The notes beneath the pieces are model-generated. The model was not told where the DNA came from. It saw nothing but the letters and a program-made list of their open reading frames with translations, and did no database searches. 64,000 nt of DNA. It comes from Natrinema sp. HArc-T2. GTDB taxonomy: Archaea; Halobacteriota; Halobacteria; Halobacteriales; Natrialbaceae. Where the stretch lies: contig NZ_JBGUAZ010000002.1 in the NCBI RefSeq assembly GCF_041821085.1, positions 496,001-560,000 on the forward strand, in the 5' to 3' direction. Shown piece after piece: positions 57,267 to 64,000 of the stretch. A program made the position numbers and the translations under genes. The stretch's first letter is position 1. Each line of letters opens with the position of its first letter.

Positions 57267-59324
57267 ATGAGCGACGCGCAAGGCCCGCTGCAGCCGGACC
57301 GTCCTGACGTCGACCGACCGTTCGCAGTCGACGCCCCCTTCGAGCCTGCGGGCGACCAGCCCGAGGCGATCGAGGAGCTGGCTGAGGGTTTTCAGTCTGG
57401 GATGGACAAACAGACCCTGCTTGGGGTGACCGGCTCCGGGAAGACCAACACCGTCTCGTGGGTAATCGAGGAGATCCAGAAACCGACGCTGGTCATCGCC
57501 CACAACAAGACGCTAGCGGCCCAACTCTACGAGGAGTTCCGCAATCTGTTCCCCGAGAACGCCGTCGAGTACTTTGTCTCCTACTACGACTACTACCAGC
57601 CCGAGGCCTACGTCGAGCAGACAGACACCTACATCGACAAGGACGCCTCGATCAACGACGAGATCGACCGTCTCCGACACTCCGCGACCCGGTCGCTGCT
57701 CACTCGCGAGGACGTCATCGTCGTCGCCTCCGTGTCGGCGATCTACGGCCTCGGTGATCCGCGCAACTACGTCGACATGTCCCTGCGCCTCGAGGTCGGC
57801 GAACAGACCGGTCGCGACGAGCTGTTGGCCCAACTGGTCGACCTCAATTACGAACGCAACGACGTCGACTTCACACAGGGGACCTTTCGCGTGCGGGGCG
57901 ACACCATCGAGATCTACCCGATGTACGGCCGCTATGCCGTCCGCGTCGAACTCTGGGGCGACGAGATCGATCGTATGGTCAAGGTCGACCCACTCGAAGG
58001 CGAGACCAAAGGCGACCAGCAAGCCGTCCTGATCCACCCCGCAGAGCACTACTCGATTCCGGAGACGAAACTCGAGCGTGCGATGGACGAGATCCGCGAC
58101 GACCTGGATTCGCGTATCTCGTATTTCGAGCGCCAGGGCGATATGATCGCCGCCCAGCGCATCGAGGAGCGGACGACCTTCGACCTCGAGATGATGGCCG
58201 AGACCGGCTACTGTTCGGGAATCGAGAACTACTCGGTCTATCTCTCGGATCGCGACTCCGGCGACGCGCCCTACACCTTGCTGGACTACTTTCCTGACGA
58301 CTTCTTGACCGTTGTCGACGAATCCCACGTTACACTCCCGCAGATCCGCGGGCAGTACGCCGGCGACAAGTCCCGCAAGGACTCGCTGGTCGAGAACGGC
58401 TTTCGGCTGCCGACGGCCTACGACAATCGCCCGCTGACCTTCGAGGAGTTCGAGGCGAAAACGGATCAGACGCTGTACGTCTCGGCGACACCGGGCGACT
58501 ACGAAACCGAACACAGCGACCAGATCGTCGAACAGATCGTTCGCCCCACCCACCTCGTCGACCCACAGATCGAGGTCGCGGACGCGACCGGCCAGGTCGA
58601 CGATCTCATGGACCGCATCGACGAGCGTATCGACCGCGACGAACGCACCCTCGTGACGACGCTGACCAAACGGATGGCCGAGGACCTGACCGAGTATCTC
58701 GAGGAAGCAGGCGTCGACGTCGCCTACATGCACGACGAGACCGACACCTTAGAGCGCCACGAGATCATCCGCTCGCTCCGACTGGGGGAGATCGACGTGC
58801 TCGTGGGGATCAACCTCCTGCGGGAGGGTCTGGACATCCCCGAGGTCTCGCTGGTGGCGATCTTAGACGCCGATCAGGAAGGGTTCTTGCGCTCGGAAAC
58901 GACGCTCGTCCAGACGATGGGCCGGGCCGCCCGCAACGTCAACGGTGAGGTCGTCCTCTACGCCGACGAACCCTCGTCGGCCATGGAGTCCGCGATCGAG
59001 GAGACCCAGCGCCGCCGGCAGATTCAACAGGAGTACAACGAAGACCACGGCCTCGAGCCAACCACGATCGACAAGGAAATCGGCGAGACCAATCTCCCCG
59101 GATCGAAGACCGACACCAGCGAGGTTTCCGGTCGCGAACTCGACGACGAAGACGACGCCGCACGCTACATCGACGAACTCGAGACCCAGATGCAGGAGGC
59201 GGCGAACAACCTCGAGTTCGAACTGGCGGCCGACATCCGGGATCGGATTCGAGAGGTTCGCGAGGGGTTCGACCTCGAAAGTGACGAAGACGAGGGAATC
59301 GCGCCGCCGACCGAGGAGTTCTGA
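57267..59324 (+). CDS. uvrB: Excinuclease ABC subunit B (UvrB)
   Basis: A 685-residue helicase-like component of nucleotide excision repair, which receives damaged DNA from UvrA and recruits UvrC. Walker [11 protein letters not shown], the beta-hairpin [22 protein letters not shown]-like [11 protein letters not shown], and motif VI region [12 protein letters not shown] are all seen, plus a C-terminal UVR domain (about 632-665, [18 protein letters not shown]) for UvrC binding. UvrA and UvrC genes are outside the window. Haloarchaea acquired Uvr genes from bacteria long ago; the gene is well adapted in codon use. Confidence 0.97.
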   Translation: MSDAQGPLQPDRPDVDRPFAVDAPFEPAGDQPEAIEELAEGFQSGMDKQTLLGVTGSGKTNTVSWVIEEIQKPTLVIAHNKTLAAQLYEEFRNLFPENAVEYFVSYYDYYQPEAYVEQTDTYIDKDASINDEIDRLRHSATRSLLTREDVIVVASVSAIYGLGDPRNYVDMSLRLEVGEQTGRDELLAQLVDLNYERNDVDFTQGTFRVRGDTIEIYPMYGRYAVRVELWGDEIDRMVKVDPLEGETKGDQQAVLIHPAEHYSIPETKLERAMDEIRDDLDSRISYFERQGDMIAAQRIEERTTFDLEMMAETGYCSGIENYSVYLSDRDSGDAPYTLLDYFPDDFLTVVDESHVTLPQIRGQYAGDKSRKDSLVENGFRLPTAYDNRPLTFEEFEAKTDQTLYVSATPGDYETEHSDQIVEQIVRPTHLVDPQIEVADATGQVDDLMDRIDERIDRDERTLVTTLTKRMAEDLTEYLEEAGVDVAYMHDETDTLERHEIIRSLRLGEIDVLVGINLLREGLDIPEVSLVAILDADQEGFLRSETTLVQTMGRAARNVNGEVVLYADEPSSAMESAIEETQRRRQIQQEYNEDHGLEPTTIDKEIGETNLPGSKTDTSEVSGRELDDEDDAARYIDELETQMQEAANNLEFELAADIRDRIREVREGFDLESDEDEGIAPPTEEF

Positions 59325-59358
59325 CTGGCTGCGGGAGACGGCTACCCAGCCGTCACCC

Positions 59359-59814
59359 TCAGTCCGGCATTCCTGACAGCGTCGAGAAACGCTCGTAAGC
59401 CAACTCGATCGACTCGATCGCCATTCCTCGTTTGGTACTCACGAGGTCCGGTCCCGACCACTTCGTCGGATAGGCGCCGGCGAACTCCCACCCCCATTGA
59501 CTGTCGCCACGAAAGCCATCTTTTACCGTGACGATGACGTTTTTCCTAGTGAGCGTCCCGCTCATAACCGTCTGGATCCACTCCCAGAAGGTCGTGTTTT
59601 TCGTCAGCCCGCGCTGGAGGACGAGGTTTGCGTGTGCGAACTGGCCGGGTAACTGGTGGACGTGATCGTTGACGCCGCCCTCTCGGTACGGGACGGTTTC
59701 CAGTTCCATCGTTATCCCGGCGACCTCGGCGAAGCCGGCGACCGGCTTGCCGTCGACCTCGACCTCGAAGTTGTACTGTGCGTAGGGATCGGTTTGGTTC
59801 GTGTCTGTAGCCAT
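59359..59814 (-). CDS. CIS tube protein 2 (T4 gp19-like)
   Basis: A 151-residue phage-tail tube-type protein with the gp19 pattern: PYAQYNFEVEVDGKPVAGFAEVAG, VPYREGGVNDHVHQLPG, NLVLQRGLTKNTTFWEWI and a final IESIELAYERF. It is the last gene in the minus-strand operon, 34 bases from the uvrB stop. In extracellular contractile injection systems several gp19-like proteins occur; a second tube paralogue usually joins the tube to the baseplate. Confidence 0.88.
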   Translation of the reverse strand: MATDTNQTDPYAQYNFEVEVDGKPVAGFAEVAGITMELETVPYREGGVNDHVHQLPGQFAHANLVLQRGLTKNTTFWEWIQTVMSGTLTRKNVIVTVKDGFRGDSQWGWEFAGAYPTKWSGPDLVSTKRGMAIESIELAYERFSTLSGMPD

Positions 59815-59865
59815 CGTCTCAGTACTGCACGGTGGTATCTGATCCCCAGATACCGTGGTTCGTGG

Positions 59866-60126
59866 TCAGTCGGAGTCCGGTGGATTCCGCAGGACGATCC
59901 CACCGCTGGCATCGTCGCGTCCGCGTCCGCGACCCCGACCGACACTGCGCCGGTGGTTCCGCCCTCGCTCGGATGGTGTCTCGTTCATTCGGTCGTTAAT
60001 CTCGCTGATCTCCGTACACCAGCGCTGGCGTTCCCAGTGTGGCATGTTCAACACCGCCTCGTGGCTCCACCCGAAATGGTAGGCCACGAACGCGACCTCC
60101 TCGTAGAGGCGGTCCGGCTCGTACAA
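59866..60126 (-). CDS. DUF6760 family CIS protein
   Basis: An 86-residue protein. Its first half (YEPDRLYEEVAFVAYHFGW, ERQRWCTEISEINDR) matches a small family that travels with contractile-injection tail genes and that I recall as DUF6760. The second half is an Arg/Gly-rich low-complexity tail (residues about 50-75), unusually basic for this genome. It starts 5 bases after the end of the preceding gene, indicating tight co-transcription. Confidence 0.75.
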   Translation of the reverse strand: MYEPDRLYEEVAFVAYHFGWSHEAVLNMPHWERQRWCTEISEINDRMNETPSERGRNHRRSVGRGRGRGRDDASGGIVLRNPPDSD

Positions 60127-60131
60127 CCGGA

Positions 60132-60689
60132 TTACTCTACTGGGTTTCCCGACGCCGATTCCTCACTGTCGTTCGACTCGGCACTGGCCGCGTGCATCTC
60201 GGTGGCCTCGAGCCCGGAGCCGATCGAACCGATCCCACCGAGATCATCGCCGACGCCGGTCGCGCCGGCATCCATGCTAGCCTGATTCATGGGACTGCTC
60301 ACTCCATCTGACGTGAGGTGAGCACCGCTTTCGGCGTCGATCTCGAATCGCTCGCCACACTCAGGGCAGGCCGTCTCGACGGCGTTTACCCCCTGGTTGT
60401 TGATTCGCTCGTAGAGTGCCTGCAGGTACTCGAGGTCCGAGACGAACAGATCCTCGATGACGCTGACGTCGATCGTCTCGAGGTCGCCGAGTTCGGTTAC
60501 GACCCGCGACAGCAAGACAAGCGTCAGGTACGAGGAGTTCGACTGGACTCGAGGGGTCTGCAGCGGCTCGATCTCGTCGGCCGCCGTCGCGAGGCGCATC
60601 CGGCCCTCCTTGTGGAGCGTTCCCTCGTCGTCGACGTACCCCTGTGGAAGGGTAAATTCGAACTCGGTCTGAAGCGTGCTGCCGGTCAT
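60132..60689 (-). CDS. CIS tail-assembly type protein with CPEC motif
   Basis: A 185-residue protein. The N-terminal ...TEFEFTLPQGYVDDEGTLHKEG and the middle helix LEYLQALYERINNQGVN followed by CPECGERFEID match a protein type seen beside the tube genes in contractile-injection and phage-tail clusters, related to a T4 baseplate/chaperone family. The single CxxC could be half of a zinc site. The last 60 residues are low-complexity Gly/Ser/Ala. Its ATG overlaps the stop of the 54-residue gene before it (ATGA). The exact role is inferred. Confidence 0.65.
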   Translation of the reverse strand: MTGSTLQTEFEFTLPQGYVDDEGTLHKEGRMRLATAADEIEPLQTPRVQSNSSYLTLVLLSRVVTELGDLETIDVSVIEDLFVSDLEYLQALYERINNQGVNAVETACPECGERFEIDAESGAHLTSDGVSSPMNQASMDAGATGVGDDLGGIGSIGSGLEATEMHAASAESNDSEESASGNPVE

Positions 60690-60850
60690 GGTCGATCACT
60701 GTTCCGTTCAGCGGTGACGACGACGCGCTCGGCGAACGGTGCTGACCGACCGGTGTGTACCACACCCTCGTCGTCGACGTGCCAGTCCGACTCAAATCGG
60801 GCAGGCGAAACGGTACCTGCATCCGGAAACTGGGTTGCTGGCCGTGTCAT
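60686..60850 (-). CDS. 54-residue CIS-operon protein
   Basis: Translated by hand: it begins MTRPATQFPDAG and ends VVTAERNSDRP, 54 residues. Its ATG overlaps the stop of the tube gene upstream (ATGA at 60847-60850), and its own stop overlaps the start of the next gene (ATGA at 60686-60689). This double overlap is strong evidence that it is translated. No motif, signal or membrane segment was recognised. It is too short for ordinary gene finders and could be a chaperone or adaptor for the tube. Confidence 0.75.
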   Translation of the reverse strand: MTRPATQFPDAGTVSPARFESDWHVDDEGVVHTGRSAPFAERVVVTAERNSDRP

Positions 60851-61305
60851 ACGTTCTTGCGCTCCATTTCGTCGAAGGTAACGACGTAAGACTCTGTCGC
60901 GAGATTACCCTGTCCGCCCCCGCCGTGGGAGTTGAGCGTCGGCGGTCGGTACTCCTTGATCCACGCATTCGTGAACTCGAACCGAAGCACCGAGTCGCCG
61001 ACTTCGTTCATGATGATCACGGCGATGTTCTTGCGACCGCCGTCGTCCATCTTTCCCTGATCGACGGCTTTCCGCCACTTGTAGAGTTCCTCGTTTTTCT
61101 TGTTCGCACCGCGAACGAGAATGAGGTCGTCGTACTGGGTATCCCCCCAGAGCTTCCGGTTGTGTGATGGGTCGTTCCCTTCGCGGTATTCGACCTGTTC
61201 GGTTCGCATCGCTGGTAGTTCGACCTCGACGAAGCCGGGGACGCCGACGCCGTCGAGCTCGACCTTGAATTCGGTTTGTCGAAGTGGACCGTGTGAATCT
61301 GTCAT
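60847..61305 (-). CDS. CIS tube protein 1 (T4 gp19-like)
   Basis: A 152-residue tail tube-type protein (FKVELDGVGVPGFVEVELPAM, VEYREGNDPSHNRKLWG, LILVRGANKKNEELYKW, VVTFDEMERK). It lies directly downstream of the sheath, the usual place of the main inner tube protein. It is clearly diverged from the second tube protein at 59359. A Gly-rich loop (NSHGGGGQGN) near residue 125 is not typical. Confidence 0.88.
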   Translation of the reverse strand: MTDSHGPLRQTEFKVELDGVGVPGFVEVELPAMRTEQVEYREGNDPSHNRKLWGDTQYDDLILVRGANKKNEELYKWRKAVDQGKMDDGGRKNIAVIIMNEVGDSVLRFEFTNAWIKEYRPPTLNSHGGGGQGNLATESYVVTFDEMERKNV

Positions 61306-61359
61306 GCTGATGTCGATCTGGTGTTGGTTGTGTCGGTAGCAGATAAAGTGGATGCGGCG

Positions 61360-63081
61360 CTACATGTCGCCGGTGTCCTGACTAATTCTGAAGACGACGA
61401 ACTCTGCTGGTTTGACGGGTGCGATGCCGATTTCGACGATGAGTCGTCCGTTGTCGATGTCGTCCTGCGTCATCGTCTCCTCGCCGCATTTGACGTAGAA
61501 TGCCTCGTCGGCAGTGCTTCCCTGTAGGCCGCCGTCTCGCCAGACTGTTGTCAGGAAGTTCTCCGCGGACTGACGGACGCGGGCCCATAGATCCTCGTCG
61601 TTGGGTTCGAAGACCGCCCACTGGGTCCCTTCGTCGATCGACTGCTCGATGTAGAGGAACAGTCGCCGCACGTTCACGTACTTCCAGGACGGATCGCTGG
61701 CGGTCGTCCGCGCACCCCAGAGGCGGATCCCGCGACCCTGAAAGCTCCGAATGCAGTTGACTCCCTTCGGATTCAGAACGTCCTGTTCGCCCTTGGTGAT
61801 CGTGTGTTGTGTGCCGAGGATACCCCTGACGACTTCGTTTGCGGGAGCCTTGTGGACGCCGTGTTCGACGTCGCTTCGCGCGAAGATCCCAGCGATGTGG
61901 CCACCAGGCGGGACGAGTCGCTTTTGATTGGTCAGCGGATCCGTCGCCTCGACCCATGGATAGTAGTAGGCCGCATACGAGGAATCCACGGGTGTCTCCA
62001 TCTCCGAGATCGCACCCGCGTTCTGCGGTGCCTGCAAGATTGCGAACCGCTCACCCATGTTCTCACAGTGAGCGACGAGCGCCTCAGTCAGCCCCTCGAT
62101 CTCGTTTTCGTCAGGGACACACATGAGTGAGACATCGTCGAGCTCCCTGAACGCCGCAAGACCGGTTCGCATCCCGGGCTTGTCGATTCCTTCGTAGTCA
62201 CTCAGCGACACCGCCTCGGTCTCGGGCATTGCCGAGAGATCAGAGACAACGTTGACATCAACCTCCATTTCACCGGCACGGACCTCCTCGAGCTCCGCCT
62301 GCAGCTCCTCCTGTGACTGGGATGCATCGATGTCGAACGGTTTGGCGATCCCCTGGAGCGCGGTGTAGTCTCGGTCCTCGAGATCTGGGGGGATGTAAGC
62401 AGCAGTCTCCGACTCATCGTCGACCTCGATTAGCCCACCGTCGGTGTACTCCTCCGGGACCTCTCGAGAGAGCCAAGAGAGCCCTTCGGCGGGTCGACCG
62501 TCGCCTTGCTGTTCGAGGTTGACGAGTACGGATCCCGGGATCTGTTTCTCGTAGAACTGGCTGGATTCGGGATCTGCCGACATGTCCTCGTAGACTTCTT
62601 CGATGTCGGGTGCGGGATCGGGCTGATCAGATGCGGGTTTGCTGACCGCCTCGAGCTCACACGACCAGTATCGCAGCGTCAGTGTGAAATACTCGTTCTC
62701 GCCGTCGTCGACGATCGCGGCGATGGAACTTCCCCATGCGCCCGGCCCGATCGCTTCGACGGCGATGACGTCGTTTCGGTCCTCGTCGACGAGCGTCGTC
62801 GTCGCGACGTCCGTCGGCTCGGCGGCTGCGACGCGGCCGACGTAGCAGCGACTCCCGCCGTTTTTGAAGAACCCGTCGACAGCCGCATCGAGATCAGATG
62901 ATCGTGGACTCGAGCCGAACGTTCGTTCGAATTCGGAAACACTCGTTACGAGTGTCGGTTCGACAGGGCCGCGCTCCGTTTCTCCAAGAAAGCCAGCAGT
63001 GCTGGTGCTGACACCTTCGACGGATTTGGTGCCGCTGTCGACTTCTTCGACGTATACGCCTGGTGAGAGGTATTCTGGCAT
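61360..63081 (-). CDS. Contractile tail sheath protein
   Basis: A 573-residue sheath protein. The N-terminus PEYLSPGVYVEEVDSG is the hallmark of phage and injection-system sheaths. The C-terminal domain shows WGARTTASDPSWKYVNVRRL, FLYIEQSIDEGTQWAVFEPN, and IVEIGIAPVKPAEFVVFRI, which build the contractile lattice. A large acidic insertion (about 130-290) lies between the two conserved parts. It is the first gene of the operon. The ATG at 63081 is preferred over a GTG three codons upstream because a GGAGGAG ribosome site lies 8 bases before it. Confidence 0.93.
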   Translation of the reverse strand: MPEYLSPGVYVEEVDSGTKSVEGVSTSTAGFLGETERGPVEPTLVTSVSEFERTFGSSPRSSDLDAAVDGFFKNGGSRCYVGRVAAAEPTDVATTTLVDEDRNDVIAVEAIGPGAWGSSIAAIVDDGENEYFTLTLRYWSCELEAVSKPASDQPDPAPDIEEVYEDMSADPESSQFYEKQIPGSVLVNLEQQGDGRPAEGLSWLSREVPEEYTDGGLIEVDDESETAAYIPPDLEDRDYTALQGIAKPFDIDASQSQEELQAELEEVRAGEMEVDVNVVSDLSAMPETEAVSLSDYEGIDKPGMRTGLAAFRELDDVSLMCVPDENEIEGLTEALVAHCENMGERFAILQAPQNAGAISEMETPVDSSYAAYYYPWVEATDPLTNQKRLVPPGGHIAGIFARSDVEHGVHKAPANEVVRGILGTQHTITKGEQDVLNPKGVNCIRSFQGRGIRLWGARTTASDPSWKYVNVRRLFLYIEQSIDEGTQWAVFEPNDEDLWARVRQSAENFLTTVWRDGGLQGSTADEAFYVKCGEETMTQDDIDNGRLIVEIGIAPVKPAEFVVFRISQDTGDM

Positions 63082-63089
63082 TCGTGTCA

Positions 63090-63096
63090 CTCCTCC
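63090..63096 (-). promoter_or_regulatory. Strong ribosome-binding site of the sheath gene
   Basis: GGAGGAG on the minus strand, with an 8-base spacer to the sheath ATG. Such a strong Shine-Dalgarno site is uncommon here, where most mRNAs look leaderless. Confidence 0.6.
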
Positions 63097-63134
63097 TATC
63101 AGTTGTGTGGCGACACTATATTCGACTACATATA

Positions 63135-63142
63135 CTATAAAA
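63135..63142 (-). promoter_or_regulatory. Sheath operon TATA box
   Basis: TTTTATAG on the minus strand. It predicts a start near 63111 and a leader of about 30 bases containing the ribosome site. Confidence 0.5.
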
Positions 63143-63262
63143 CTTACTTATTTAAGATAGATGAAAATAGTGGCAATGGCTGTAATTTACAGGTATCTAT
63201 TGGCTGTTTTAATCTACAAAATACTGTCTAACCCGGGATGAAATGAAGTTAGAAAATAGTTC

Positions 63263-63354
63263 GCTACGATAGTAGCCACTGAGAATCAGTGCACAGCTGA
63301 CCGCACGGAGGCTATGCGATCTCTGTGTGAACCGTTTCAGTTGTTACGATAGAT
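63263..63354 (+). repeat. Intergenic repeat family B, copy 2
   Basis: The core 63271-63320 aligns with 35321-35368. This copy is bounded by CTACGATAG on the left (63264-63272) and TTACGATAG on the right (63344-63352), an almost exact direct repeat. Confidence 0.5.
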
Positions 63355-63452
63355 TGCTGTCACAGTGATCGGAGCGAGCGCAGTTCGTCTGCGACCGTTG
63401 CCTCCTGTATATTTCAGTATGTTAAACCACTCATTTCTATCCTTCCGCTACG

Positions 63453-63460
63453 ATTAAATA
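63453..63460 (+). promoter_or_regulatory. TATA box of the right-hand CIS gene
   Basis: ATTAAATA is centred about 29 bases before the ATG at 63485. Confidence 0.5.
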
Positions 63461-63484
63461 TGTGTGAAACGCTAACTGAACGAC

Positions 63485-64000
63485 ATGAACCGCGATACGG
63501 ACAATCGGAATGGGGAACGAGGCAGTCTCTCTCAGTTTCGCAAGAACCGCTTCTTTAGCGGGAAACTGATGACGCCCCGTGATATGGACGCAGAACAGGC
63601 GTACCACGCCGAGCGGTTGCACACGTTCGCCCGGTTCGTCGCCGGACGTGGCGTCGTCTACGGACTCGAGGTGCAATCGATCAACGACACCGGCGACGGA
63701 CTCGAGGTGACGATCGAGCCTGGCATCGCGCTGGACGGAAACGGTCGACCGATCGTCGTCGACCGGGTAACGACCGCGTCGCTTCCACACCCCTCTGGAG
63801 ACGAACTTTCACTCTACATTCAGTACGACGAGATCGCACTGGAACCGGTTCCAGTTCCGAATACCGACGACGCCATCGACGACGAATCGACGGCGAATCG
63901 GACGCTCGAGAGCTTCGAGCTGACGTACCGAGAGGAAACGAGTGACGACCGCACGCAACGACCAGCCGTCGAGATCCCGGACATCGAGAGCGACTGTCCC
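63485..64000 (+). CDS. CIS-associated protein, 5' part (runs off window)
   Basis: 172 residues are visible; no stop before the window ends. The N-terminal FRKNRFFSGKLMTPRDMDAE, then QAYHAERLHTFARF and GRGVVYGLEV match a motif (RNRFF-GKLLT-x-DF-x-EQ-Y) that I recall from proteins encoded in contractile-injection clusters. A beta-rich segment follows (VTIEPGIALDGNGRPIVV). It is divergent from the sheath operon, so the locus continues to the right. The role is not known; a baseplate, spike or cargo-adaptor is possible. Confidence 0.72.
   Translation, partial: MNRDTDNRNGERGSLSQFRKNRFFSGKLMTPRDMDAEQAYHAERLHTFARFVAGRGVVYGLEVQSINDTGDGLEVTIEPGIALDGNGRPIVVDRVTTASLPHPSGDELSLYIQYDEIALEPVPVPNTDDAIDDESTANRTLESFELTYREETSDDRTQRPAVEIPDIESDCP

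Larger units (their letters stand above)
63082..63484. other. AT-rich control region between divergent CIS genes
   Basis: Holds the sheath promoter and ribosome-binding site on the left, a notably AT-rich stretch (about 63110-63265), a copy of repeat family B with flanking TACGATAG boxes, and a TATA box for the right-hand gene. No gene is seen in it. Confidence 0.6.

Overview
The window is a stretch of haloarchaeal chromosome. It is GC-rich, its proteins are strongly acidic, and it carries archaeal information-processing genes: TBP, PCNA, primase large subunit, Orc1/Cdc6, an RFC-like clamp loader, aIF-1A and Hjc. Many genes have a TATA box about 25 to 30 bases before the start codon and no leader. 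Halocyanins, HalOD1 proteins, a bat-type regulator and a double-domain TatC all point to class Halobacteria. The genus cannot be fixed from the sequence alone; a Natrinema/Haloterrigena-like member of the Natrialbales is a guess. No rRNA, tRNA, CRISPR array or transposase was seen.

Layout. 1-2200: two Tat-exported lipoprotein halocyanins, with the decayed remnant of a third copper domain between them. 2200-13800: mostly housekeeping (aminotransferase, aIF-1A, DUF460 protein, RNase Z, RFC-like ATPase, thioesterase, TrmG10, TBP, HisG) with small membrane proteins. 13900-20100: a copper-handling module made of a permease with two YHS metal domains, a CopZ-like chaperone, an AsnC/TRASH regulator and a CopA ATPase. 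A shared sequence motif lies in front of its transcription units. 20100-26000: a DUF4382 lipoprotein, a SpoIIM-like membrane protein, a secreted repeat protein, and two enzymes that remove S-adenosylhomocysteine (a deaminase and a hydrolase). 25900-32700: a signalling block with a pseudo-receiver/PAS protein, a HalOD1 protein and a 1772-residue membrane-anchored PAS/GAF/bat-HTH regulator. 32800-59300: DNA replication and repair genes (Hjc, PriL, PCNA, MutS-like ATPase, Orc1/Cdc6, UvrB) mixed with metabolic genes (asparaginase, polysaccharide deacetylase, RlmE, LarE, a lone NasA-like molybdoenzyme) and the divergent tatCt/tatCo pair.

59350-64000 is the most unusual region. A compact minus-strand operon encodes a contractile sheath, two gp19-type tube proteins, a DUF6760 protein, a tail-assembly-type protein and a 54-residue protein held by ATGA overlaps on both sides. 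A divergent gene with a motif found in contractile-injection clusters runs off the right end. This is the left part of an extracellular contractile injection system (eCIS) or tailocin-like locus. Its baseplate, spike, ATPase and cargo genes should lie to the right, outside the window.

Several short palindromic intergenic repeats are scattered through the window. Two copies start exactly at the stop codon of a gene.
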